64,000 nucleotides of DNA, taken from NCBI RefSeq assembly GCF_032102965.1, contig NZ_CP134880.1, positions 2,914,001 through 2,978,000 of the forward strand, in the 5' to 3' direction. The notes under the pieces are model-generated. The model searched no databases. It was given only the letters and a program-made list of their open reading frames with translations, and was not told the origin of the DNA. Below are positions 1-7,129 of this stretch, in pieces (the first letter of the stretch is position 1; every line of letters starts with the position of its first letter). This DNA comes from Demequina capsici. GTDB lineage: Bacteria > Actinomycetota > Actinomycetes > Actinomycetales > Demequinaceae. The position numbers were made by a program, and so were the translations under genes.

Positions 1-2
1 GC

Positions 3-149
3 GAAGACCTCCAAGCCCTTCAAGGACCCCTGCCTACATCGCCGACAGGGGCCGCCGCACAGATGGAAGACCCGAACTACGGCACAGGCGACATCCCCGT
101 CTATGAAAGCGACGGCATCACCATCATCGGCCAGTTCCACGTGGGCTAA
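3..149 (+). CDS. C-terminal fragment of an unidentified protein (cut by window start)
   Basis: An open frame runs from the first bases of the window to a TAA at 147-149 and encodes about 48 residues ending in DGITIIGQFHVG. There is no start codon context inside the window, so this is probably the tail of a gene whose body lies upstream. The tail is rich in Gly, Asp and Ile. I do not recognise the family. It could also be a chance open frame, because only 48 codons are visible. Confidence 0.4.
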   Translation, partial: EDLQALQGPLPTSPTGAAAQMEDPNYGTGDIPVYESDGITIIGQFHVG

Positions 150-554
150 CGCCCGAACCAAAGCCAGGGAAACTACTCAGACGGGCTTACCTGGTCGAAC
201 CGCAACTCAGGGGCGTCGCGCGATCTCGCTCTTCGCCGGTGAGCGCCGTCGGGCTTGCACTGGCGACTCAGTCCCTGGTCGGTTGCGGGCGGTTGACCTC
301 GCCGCATTCGTACAGGGCCCCAACCTCTGACATGGGTTGTTCGCTCTACCCTGCGATCAGGAGTTGATGGATGAGAGACCGGGAAGTGGTCGAGGCGCTA
401 TGTGCGAGGTCGATGCGACGCCTCGGTGCGTACGCCCTCGCTCTTGTCGGAGCCTGAGCCAAGAGTCCGGCACCACGGCGCGACGCGTTCATGATCGCCG
501 CGCATATTGCTCATGAGGTCGCGACCTACCGCGCCATGGCCTGGCGTGCCCTGC
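150..554. other. about 400 bp without a convincing gene
   Basis: The short open frames here have no ribosome binding site, no recognisable protein and poor codon bias. One 28-codon frame at 371-457 is too short to support. GC content is somewhat lower than in the rest of the window. I see no tRNA-like fold or strong terminator hairpin. Confidence 0.5.
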
Positions 555-1157
555 CTAACCGTTCGCCGTGTCCGGACCCTTCGTGATGAGAGACCGTGGC
601 TCGTCGGGGTAGTGGCTCTCGACGACGGCCACCGTCGCGTCGCTGCACTTCAACCTCTCGGGCGGGGAAAAGGCACCGTGTTGGTTGATCTGCGCGGTCC
701 AGCACTGGACCGCGGACTTCGACACTTGATTCAGGCCGTCAGAGACGCTCACTTCTGACACGTCGGTCACCGTGAGCGTGGCAACGCCACCCTCGACTTC
801 GAACGTTCGCAGCCAGCTCCCCCGCGGAAGGCCCGTGATCTCGTTGGGGAGGTCCTTGTCGCTGATGCCGAGAACCCGAGGATTGAGGCAATCCGTGACC
901 CACTCTGGGGGCGAACTGTCCTCGAACTCTGGGTTGGAGACGAGACCGGAAGTCACGCAGGTCACGGCCTCGGCGTGCACCCTCCCCAAGCCCTGCAGCG
1001 CTGCCCGCTCTGCGGTGTTGTATGCGCGGTCGTACGAGTCGCATGAGGACAGTGCGATCGCCGAGACAACGATGCATGTACTTGTCACGATGCGGGTGCG
1101 CCAGCCCGGGCGTGTCCACCGAACACGCAGCCCACTCGCCGCGAGCAACATGGTCAC
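555..1157 (-). CDS. Putative lipoprotein of unknown function
   Basis: A 200-residue protein with an export signal: Arg-rich N-terminus, hydrophobic stretch at about residues 23-36, and a lipobox ALSSC with the lipidated Cys at about 39. The mature part contains four further cysteines (at about 67, 90, 152 and 170), which could form disulfides outside the cell. I recognise no enzymatic motif. It lies downstream of, and on the same strand as, the membrane protein gene at 1200-2060, with a 42-bp gap, so the two may be co-transcribed. The start is GTG (GTG-ACC-ATG); the ATG two codons later is equally possible. Function unknown. Confidence 0.6.
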   Translation of the reverse strand: MTMLLAASGLRVRWTRPGWRTRIVTSTCIVVSAIALSSCDSYDRAYNTAERAALQGLGRVHAEAVTCVTSGLVSNPEFEDSSPPEWVTDCLNPRVLGISDKDLPNEITGLPRGSWLRTFEVEGGVATLTVTDVSEVSVSDGLNQVSKSAVQCWTAQINQHGAFSPPERLKCSDATVAVVESHYPDEPRSLITKGPDTANG

Positions 1158-1199
1158 GGCCGCAGCCTGCCGGACCCATGCTCAGACGGGCCCTGAATC

Positions 1200-2060
1200 T
1201 CACTCATCAACCAACCCCCGACGGTCTTGCTGGCGTCCAGATCCCCCACAGCCACACCAGCAACAACGCAACCATAGGCGAGAACGTTGGGGTCCCTCGA
1301 AGAATGAATGGAAGACACACCTCCATAGACGGCCGCCACGAGAGGTCGCAAGCCGGGCCCGGCGCCGTGATGTACGTCGGCGAGCACGCGCAAGATGCCT
1401 CTGGGCCGGCTGCAGCCGTGAAGCGCCAAGTGCGACCGTGTCGTCTCGACTGCGAGACGTCGTACCAGGCGCGTCGGTCGAGAGGAAGTCGTCGATGCTG
1501 TCGCTGAAGTCCTCGAAGTCCTCCTCCGCGGACGGCGCACCCACGCGGACCGCAGGGATCAGCGGGTCCGATCCGAGGACCGCGAACGCCAGGCCGACCG
1601 CGCCGACGCCGGCCAACGCACCGAGCGCTCGGAAGGGCCACGGCCCCACGGATGCGCTCCACACCAGCGCCCCTGCCAGGCCCGCGAGGGGATACGCGAC
1701 ATCGATGCCTAGCGCGGGCACCCACATCATGGAGAGCTGCCCGTAGTGCGAGGCAGCGACGATCGTCAGCAGGACGGAGATCACGGTACCGGCGATCGCC
1801 CCGACCGTGTGAGGGACCCCGGTCAGCTTCTTCGCGATCAGCGTGAGCAGCACCGGACCGCCGATCAGGGCTGCCGCGACGTATCCGAGGCCGATCAACG
1901 CGCCGAAACCGGCGACGAGGACTCCCCCGGTGCCGAACTGCACCACTGCCCACAGCACGGCGGCCGCCGCGGCGAGCGCGACAAGGGTCCTCGCCCACTC
2001 TGGCCATCGGCCCCGCGGTCGGGCCTCCCACGGCTCGACCGGTGCCTGTGTCTCACTCAT
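1200..2060 (-). CDS. Multi-pass membrane protein with a doubtful C-terminal part
   Basis: The first ~190 residues form a convincing membrane protein with roughly five or six hydrophobic helices, ending in an acidic stretch EEDFEDFSDSIDDFLSTD. The start has a good upstream AGGGGGATCAGG sequence. After about residue 200 the composition changes abruptly to an Arg- and Trp/Cys-rich sequence typical of reading out of frame. The minus-strand frame ending at 1154 is less Arg-rich over the same DNA. A frameshift or rearrangement near 1440-1480 is therefore plausible, or the gene normally ends soon after the acidic stretch. Family not recognised. Confidence 0.5.
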   Translation of the reverse strand: MSETQAPVEPWEARPRGRWPEWARTLVALAAAAAVLWAVVQFGTGGVLVAGFGALIGLGYVAAALIGGPVLLTLIAKKLTGVPHTVGAIAGTVISVLLTIVAASHYGQLSMMWVPALGIDVAYPLAGLAGALVWSASVGPWPFRALGALAGVGAVGLAFAVLGSDPLIPAVRVGAPSAEEDFEDFSDSIDDFLSTDAPGTTSRSRDDTVALGASRLQPAQRHLARARRRTSRRRARLATSRGGRLWRCVFHSFFEGPQRSRLWLRCCWCGCGGSGRQQDRRGLVDE

Positions 2061-2195
2061 GTACCTGATCCCCCTGCTGTCATGCCAGCCGTGTCCCCCC
2101 GCCCTTCATACCAGCCACAACGCAGCGACACCTACGAACGTTGGGGTGACGGCGCGCGACGATGCATAGGAAGGTGCGCATCGGCCAGGGTGCGG

Positions 2196-3923
2196 CTACC
2201 GCATCGACGCGCCCGAAGCACCGCCCAGGTCGTCCCGCCGGGTGCCGGTCACCTCGTCGACGGCAGCGCCCACGGTCGGGAAGAAGCGTTCGGGAGGGAA
2301 GCGGTCCGCGGCGCCGTAGCGCACCAGGGTGTCCTTGACGGGCCCTTTCGCCTCGGCGAACACCAGGCGGATGCCGTGGGCGGCCAGGTAGTCGTCCAGC
2401 TCGGTGAGCTCGTCGAATGCGGTGGTGTCGATGCCGGTGATGGGCTCGGCGGCGAGGATCACGGTGTGGACGTCGGTCCCGCCGTGGGCGACGGTGGCGC
2501 GCACCCAGTCGTCGAAGATCGCGCCGTTCGCGAAGAACAGCGGCGCGTCGAACCGGACGATCACCACTCCCGGCACGGGGGCACCGTGATCGGGGTGACG
2601 GGACAGGTCGTGGTACCCGCGCAGCCCGGGCACGCGTCCCAGCTGCGCGCGGTACGGCCTCCACGATCGGTTCACGAAGGTCAGAAGCGACAGCACGATC
2701 GCCACGACGATGCCCTCGAGAACACCGAAGACGAGCACGCCCGCGAGCGCCACCACGGACACGAGCGCATCCACCTTGTTGATGCGCCACAGCGACGCGA
2801 GCGTGCGCACGTCGATCAAGGTGAGGACGGCGGCGATGACGACGGCGGCGAGCGTGGCGTCTGGCAGATACCGCGTGAGGTCGGGGACGACAAGCATGAA
2901 CAGCAGCACGAGCAGCGCGCTCACCACACCGGTCAGCTGGGTGCGCGAGCCGGCGTCCTGCGCCACGGGCGTCCTGGACGACGAGCCGGACACGGGGAAG
3001 CCGCCGAGCGCGCCTGTCGCGATGTTCGCGAGCCCAATGCCACGCATCTCTGCGCTGCCGCTGACCGTCTCCCCGCGGCGGGCAGCGAGGGTGCGGGACA
3101 GCACGGCGCTGTCGGTGAAGGCAACCAGCGCGATGCCTGCTGCGGGCGCGAGCAGCTCCCCCACGTCGGCCCAGCCGAGCCCGCCCAGCGCGGGCGCGGG
3201 CAGGCCCTGCGGCAGCGCGCCGACCACGGGGACGGTCTGCGCCAGGCCGCCCAGCCAGACGGCGAGCATGCCCAGCACCACCGCCACGAGCACCCCTGGC
3301 AGCGGCGTCCGCCGGCGGCGCAGCACCAGGATCACCGCAAGCGACCCCACGCCCACGGCGGCTGCGGCCGGGACCACGCTGCCGTCGGCCACGCCGGTCC
3401 ATGCGCCTTCGAGCGCGGCCCACGCGCCGTCGCGGCCTACGGAGAAGCCGAGCAGCTTGGGCACCTGCGACACGATCACGATCAAGGCGATCGCGTTCAG
3501 GTAGCCCACGCGCACCGGCTTGGACAGCAGATCGGTGACGAAGCCCAGGCGAAGGAGTCCACCTACCAGGAGGAACGCGCCGACGAGCACTGCGAGCAGG
3601 CCCGCGAGCGCGACTGCCCTGGTCTGCGAGCCGGCGGCGAGCGGCAGGATCGACGCCGCGATGATCGGAGCGAGCGCGGAGTCGGGCGCGAGCACCAGGA
3701 TCCGCGACGGCCCGAACACGGCGTACGCGACCAGCGGCACGATCGAGGCGTAGAGACCCGTCACCGGCGGCAGCCCCGCGACCGTCGCGTACCCCATGCC
3801 CGCCGGGATCATCAGCGCGGTCACGACCAGCCCGGCGCGCACGTCGGGCCAGAGCCACGCACGCCGGTAGCGTCGCGCCAGGCGGATGCCGGGCGCCGCA
3901 CGTTCCAGGGCCGTCGCGGCCAT
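2196..3923 (-). CDS. SulP family anion transporter with STAS domain
   Basis: A 575-residue secondary transporter of the SLC26/SulP family, which moves sulfate, bicarbonate or other anions across the plasma membrane. The N-terminal ~410 residues hold the transmembrane domain, beginning with the family pattern around LVVTALMIPAGMGYATVAGLPPV; the C-terminal ~130 residues form a cytoplasmic STAS domain (VVIVRFDAPLFFANGAIF, followed by ITGIDTTAFDEL). I placed the start at ATG 3923 because GGAGG lies about 6 nt upstream; the frame is open further upstream but would overlap the divergent tetR gene. The substrate cannot be told from sequence. No carbonic anhydrase neighbour is present. Confidence 0.9.
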   Translation of the reverse strand: MAATALERAAPGIRLARRYRRAWLWPDVRAGLVVTALMIPAGMGYATVAGLPPVTGLYASIVPLVAYAVFGPSRILVLAPDSALAPIIAASILPLAAGSQTRAVALAGLLAVLVGAFLLVGGLLRLGFVTDLLSKPVRVGYLNAIALIVIVSQVPKLLGFSVGRDGAWAALEGAWTGVADGSVVPAAAAVGVGSLAVILVLRRRRTPLPGVLVAVVLGMLAVWLGGLAQTVPVVGALPQGLPAPALGGLGWADVGELLAPAAGIALVAFTDSAVLSRTLAARRGETVSGSAEMRGIGLANIATGALGGFPVSGSSSRTPVAQDAGSRTQLTGVVSALLVLLFMLVVPDLTRYLPDATLAAVVIAAVLTLIDVRTLASLWRINKVDALVSVVALAGVLVFGVLEGIVVAIVLSLLTFVNRSWRPYRAQLGRVPGLRGYHDLSRHPDHGAPVPGVVIVRFDAPLFFANGAIFDDWVRATVAHGGTDVHTVILAAEPITGIDTTAFDELTELDDYLAAHGIRLVFAEAKGPVKDTLVRYGAADRFPPERFFPTVGAAVDEVTGTRRDDLGGASGASMR

Positions 3924-4029
3924 CGCGAACCTCCTGCTCCCATCCTTCCGCTTCTTGGCCGGGAAGGAGCCGGGGCCGACGAAGCGCGGGAGGCCAGGGG
4001 CGCGAAGGCAAGGCGTCAGGGCGCGCCAG

Positions 4030-4035
4030 TAGCAT
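4030..4035 (+). promoter_or_regulatory. Probable -10 element (TAGCAT) of a leaderless transcript
   Basis: TAGCAT lies exactly six nucleotides before the GTG at 4042, and no Shine-Dalgarno sequence precedes that codon. This spacing puts transcription start at or next to the start codon. The same arrangement recurs at several genes in this window. Confidence 0.45.
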
Positions 4036-4041
4036 GTGACC

Positions 4042-4626
4042 GTGGACTCGCACCGGCTCTCACCCAAGGGTCTGGCGCGGCGCGAGGAGATCCTCGAGAC
4101 AGCCATGCGAGAGCTCGCCGCGAGTGGCTACGGCGGCACCACGGTGCGCGCGATCGCGCGCGCGATGGGCCTCGAGCCGGCGCACATCCTCTACTACTTC
4201 GGGACGCGCGAGGCGCTGCTGGAGGCGCTGGTGGACCGTTGGGACGCTCGCCCCGTGGCGCGGCTGGGAGACACGTCGGCCCCGCTGACCGCGCTCGACC
4301 GGTACGCGGACGCGATCCGCGCGAACCTGACGATCCCTGGCATCGTCCACCTGTACCTCGCCTTCGCGGCCGAGGCCGCTGAGCGGTCCCACCGTTCGCA
4401 CGAGTACTTCCGGCGACGCTTCGACGCGGTGCACGCGCAGCTCGGGGACGCGATCCGCGCCGAGCAGCGGGCGGGCCGCATCGCTCCCGGCGTGGATGCC
4501 GACGCCGCCGCGCGCGAGCTGATCGCATTGGCTGACGGCATGCAGCTGCAGGCGCTGGTCGACCCGAGGGTGGACGCGCCCGCGGCGATCGAGGCCGCGG
4601 TGGCGCGTCTGCGCGGCTCAGGCTGA
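4042..4626 (+). CDS. TetR family transcriptional regulator
   Basis: A 194-residue protein with an N-terminal TetR helix-turn-helix at about residues 10-55 (REEILETAMRELAASGYGGT, then IARAMGLEPAHILYYFGTRE), followed by an all-helical ligand domain. It is divergent from the SulP gene and converges with the Gfo/Idh/MocA gene, overlapping its 3' end by 9 bp. The GTG at 4042 is preferred over the GTG at 4036 because of the leaderless promoter spacing. A sequence closely resembling the classical tet operator lies about 1 kb away at 5682-5699 and could be its target, though that is inference. Ligand unknown. Confidence 0.85.
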   Translation: MDSHRLSPKGLARREEILETAMRELAASGYGGTTVRAIARAMGLEPAHILYYFGTREALLEALVDRWDARPVARLGDTSAPLTALDRYADAIRANLTIPGIVHLYLAFAAEAAERSHRSHEYFRRRFDAVHAQLGDAIRAEQRAGRIAPGVDADAAARELIALADGMQLQALVDPRVDAPAAIEAAVARLRGSG

Positions 4627-5646
4627 CGCGCGGATCTGACGCAGCGCCTCCTCGAGCGTGCCGATGATGGACACCGTCTCCTGGTGGGTGTGCAGCGGCG
4701 ACTCGAGGCGTTGCTCGCCCACGTAGGTGGCGAGCGCTGTCGCCTCCCAGCACAGCGCATCCATGAGGCCGACGCCGGTGGGGTCGCTCCACACGTGACG
4801 CTCGCCCAGGAACTGGTTGCCGGTGAGCACCATGTCGGCAGGCACGTGGAAGGGACCGTCGAGAGCGAGGCACGCCTCGGAGCCGGCGATCACCGCGGTG
4901 GTGGGCGTGCGCGCGATCATCGACGTGGTGAGAGTCGACTGCGCCGTGCCGTGGCCCAGCACCAGGGTGGCGTGAGCGTCGACGCCGCTGTCGGTCATCG
5001 CCCCGGTGACGTGGATCGACTGCGGCGCGCCGAGCACCATCGAGTCGAGCTGCACGGGGTAGATGCCCAGGTCGAACAGCGCTCCGCCGCCCAGGTCGGC
5101 GCGGTAGAGGCGGTGGCCCGCGGGCAACGACTGGCCGTGGTCGGCGTGCACGTGCCGGATCTCGCCGAGCACGCCGTCCGCGAGCAGCTGGCGGATCACG
5201 GACGCCTTGGGCTGGTAGCGGCTCCACATGGCCTCCATGAGGAGGACGCCCTGCGCACGAGCGGCGTCGACCATGGTCTGGGCCTCGGCGGCCGTCATCG
5301 CGAGCGGCTTCTCCACGAGCACGTGCTTGCCGGCGGCGATGGCCGCGAGGCCCAGGTTGACGTGCTCGTTCTGGGTGGCGGCGATGTAGATGACGTCGAT
5401 CTCAGGGTCGGCGAGCAGCTGCTCGGTGGACCCGTAGGCGCGCGCGATGCCGTGCCGGGCCGCGAATTCCTCGGCTCGCTCGAGCGAGCGGGAGGACACG
5501 GCGGCGACGGTCTGCGCGGTGCGGGTGCGCATGGCGCTGACGAACCAGCCGGCGATGCTGCCCGGGCCGATCACTCCCCAGCGCAGTGACGGCTCGCCCT
5601 GTCCGGGAGCGAAGAGCCGGGGGGCGGGAAAGACTGTGGTGAACAT
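4618..5646 (-). CDS. Gfo/Idh/MocA family NAD(P)-dependent oxidoreductase
   Basis: A 342-residue dehydrogenase. The Rossmann nucleotide-binding loop GVIGPGSIAG is at about residues 24-33 and the family signature VLVEKPLAMT at about residues 110-119, where the Lys acts in catalysis; the C-terminal half is the substrate-binding beta sheet. Such enzymes oxidise or reduce sugars, inositols or dihydrodiols; the substrate here is not evident. It is divergent from the UPF0303 gene with a TetR-operator-like sequence just upstream of its start, so it may be repressed by a TetR protein. Confidence 0.88.
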   Translation of the reverse strand: MFTTVFPAPRLFAPGQGEPSLRWGVIGPGSIAGWFVSAMRTRTAQTVAAVSSRSLERAEEFAARHGIARAYGSTEQLLADPEIDVIYIAATQNEHVNLGLAAIAAGKHVLVEKPLAMTAAEAQTMVDAARAQGVLLMEAMWSRYQPKASVIRQLLADGVLGEIRHVHADHGQSLPAGHRLYRADLGGGALFDLGIYPVQLDSMVLGAPQSIHVTGAMTDSGVDAHATLVLGHGTAQSTLTTSMIARTPTTAVIAGSEACLALDGPFHVPADMVLTGNQFLGERHVWSDPTGVGLMDALCWEATALATYVGEQRLESPLHTHQETVSIIGTLEEALRQIRASA

Positions 5647-5681
5647 CGTCGTCCTCTCTGTGGCCGCGGTGCCGAACTGCC

Positions 5682-5699
5682 GATAATCTATCAGCGATA
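5682..5699. promoter_or_regulatory. Candidate TetR-type operator
   Basis: GATAATCTATCAGCGATA contains two overlapping inverted repeats, GATA-ATC-TATC and TATC-AGC-GATA. The core CTATCAGCGATA matches the classical tet operator core CTATCAGTGATA at 11 of 12 positions. It lies in the 79-bp space between two divergent genes, where a repressor could control both. Confidence 0.45.
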
Positions 5700-5725
5700 A
5701 GTTTCACGTGTCGAAGGAGACCACC

Positions 5726-6217
5726 ATGAGCGCCGCCCCGGCCGAACCGCAGCCCGCCGTCGACAGGCGGACCCAGCTCGAGCTCCAGGACGCCGAGCTC
5801 ACGCTCGCCCGCTTCGACCTGGACGACGCGTGGTGGCTGGGCTCCTGGATCGTCGCCCACTCCCGCGAGCACTCGTACCGGGTAGCGGTCGACATCCGCC
5901 GGGTGAACCAGGTGCTGTTCCACGCCGCGCTGCCAGGAGCAACCCCCGACAACGAGCACTGGATCGCTCAGAAGTCAGCCACCTGCCTGCGCATGGAACG
6001 CGCGTCTTCCCTGGTATCCCTCCAGTTCGAGGCCATGGGCCTGGACCCGTTGCGAGGATGGCTCCCCGAGGGCGCGCTCGCCGCGGGCGGCTCCGTGCCC
6101 ATCAAGGTCACGGGCGCGGGCACGGTCGCGGCCGTCACCGTGTCCGGACTGTCGTCGGACGACGACCACGACGTCGCGGTCGCAGCCCTCGAGGCGCTCC
6201 GGGAGCACCAGGGATGA
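5726..6217 (+). CDS. UPF0303 / heme-degrading-domain family protein
   Basis: A 163-residue protein of the UPF0303 group (HbpS/GlcG-like fold). Family features are the central WWLGSWIVAHSREHSYRVAVDI segment and the later HWIAQKSATCLR segment. Family members are annotated as heme-degrading-domain proteins, but an activity is not firmly established. I chose ATG 5726 because GAAGGAG lies 6 nt upstream; the GTG at 5708 has no such site. Its TGA overlaps the next gene's ATG, so the two are probably translationally coupled. Confidence 0.78.
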   Translation: MSAAPAEPQPAVDRRTQLELQDAELTLARFDLDDAWWLGSWIVAHSREHSYRVAVDIRRVNQVLFHAALPGATPDNEHWIAQKSATCLRMERASSLVSLQFEAMGLDPLRGWLPEGALAAGGSVPIKVTGAGTVAAVTVSGLSSDDDHDVAVAALEALREHQG

Positions 6218-7122
6218 GCGCCACCCCCTCCGCCCCCGCACCCCGCACGCTCGCGGAGGGTCAGCGATGCCGCGTGAGGATCCACGACCTGCGCACCCAC
6301 GAGTCGACCACGGTGCTCGAGACGTGGGAGCTGCTGCTCGAGGCCCCCAACTGGCACAGGCATGGTCGGCTCGTGCTGAACGGTGACGGCTCGCTGTGGA
6401 CTCTGGACGTGGAGTCGGGCGCGCTCGCGCAGATCGCGATCGACGGCGTCCCTGACCTCAACAACGACCACGTGCTCGCGCCCGACGGCGTCACCGTCTA
6501 CGTGTCCGCGAACGACTTCCACCTCTACGCCGCACCTCTCGCGGGCGGCGAGGCCCGACGCGTCACGGGCGACGACCACGGCCGCCTGCACTTCCTGCAC
6601 GGCATCAGTCCCGACGGGACCACGCTCGCGTACATCGGACTGCAGCCCGAGGGTGACGAGTGGTGGGCCCGCGCGGAGGTGTTCACCGTGTCCACCGACG
6701 GCACCGGGGACACGCGGCTCCCCCAGGGTGGCTCGCCCGCAGACGGCAGCGAGTACTCCCCTGACGGCGCCTGGATCTACTTCAACACCGAGCTCTTCAC
6801 CGAGACGCCCGGCCACGCTCAGATCGCACGCATGCGACCCGACGGACGCGACGTCGAGCGGTTGACGTACAGCGACCGCGTCGACTGGTTCCCTCACCCG
6901 TCACCCGACGGCGCCCGCGCGGTCTACCTCAGCTACCCCAGCGGGACGGTGGGCCACCCTGCCGACCGGCCCGTCGAGCTGCGCCTGGTCGAGGCCGACG
7001 CCTGGGACCGCCCTGCGACGATCGTGTCGCTGCAGGGCGGCCAGGGCACCATCAATGTCAACAGCTGGGCGCCGGACTCCCAGCGCTTCGCCTACGTCGA
7101 CTACCCGAGGGACGAGGCGTAG
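6214..7122 (+). CDS. TolB-like beta-propeller (PD40 repeat) protein
   Basis: A 302-residue protein with WD40-like/PD40 repeats: ISPDGTTLAYIG, YSPDGAWIYF, PSPDGARAVYLS and WAPDSQRFAYV mark successive blades. No signal peptide or membrane helix is seen, so it is probably cytoplasmic. The ATG overlaps the TGA of the UPF0303 gene. It converges with the beta-galactosidase gene, leaving only 7 bp between stops. Proteins like this often bind or process oligosaccharides or other proteins; no catalytic residues can be assigned. Confidence 0.8.
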   Translation: MSATPSAPAPRTLAEGQRCRVRIHDLRTHESTTVLETWELLLEAPNWHRHGRLVLNGDGSLWTLDVESGALAQIAIDGVPDLNNDHVLAPDGVTVYVSANDFHLYAAPLAGGEARRVTGDDHGRLHFLHGISPDGTTLAYIGLQPEGDEWWARAEVFTVSTDGTGDTRLPQGGSPADGSEYSPDGAWIYFNTELFTETPGHAQIARMRPDGRDVERLTYSDRVDWFPHPSPDGARAVYLSYPSGTVGHPADRPVELRLVEADAWDRPATIVSLQGGQGTINVNSWAPDSQRFAYVDYPRDEA

Positions 7123-7129
7123 GAGGCGC

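Noticed and set aside
371..457. 28-codon open frame MRDREVVEALCARS...
   Set aside because: Too short and without context to support a gene.
1746..4382. 878-codon plus-strand open frame, His/Arg/Gly-rich
   Set aside because: Shadow of the SulP and membrane genes in high-GC DNA; no ribosome binding site, no recognisable domain, composition typical of antisense frames.
5701..5716. GTTTCACGTGTCGAA resembling parS
   Set aside because: Only the left half and centre match; the right arm TCGAA differs from AAACA, and it is 50 kb from the origin cluster.
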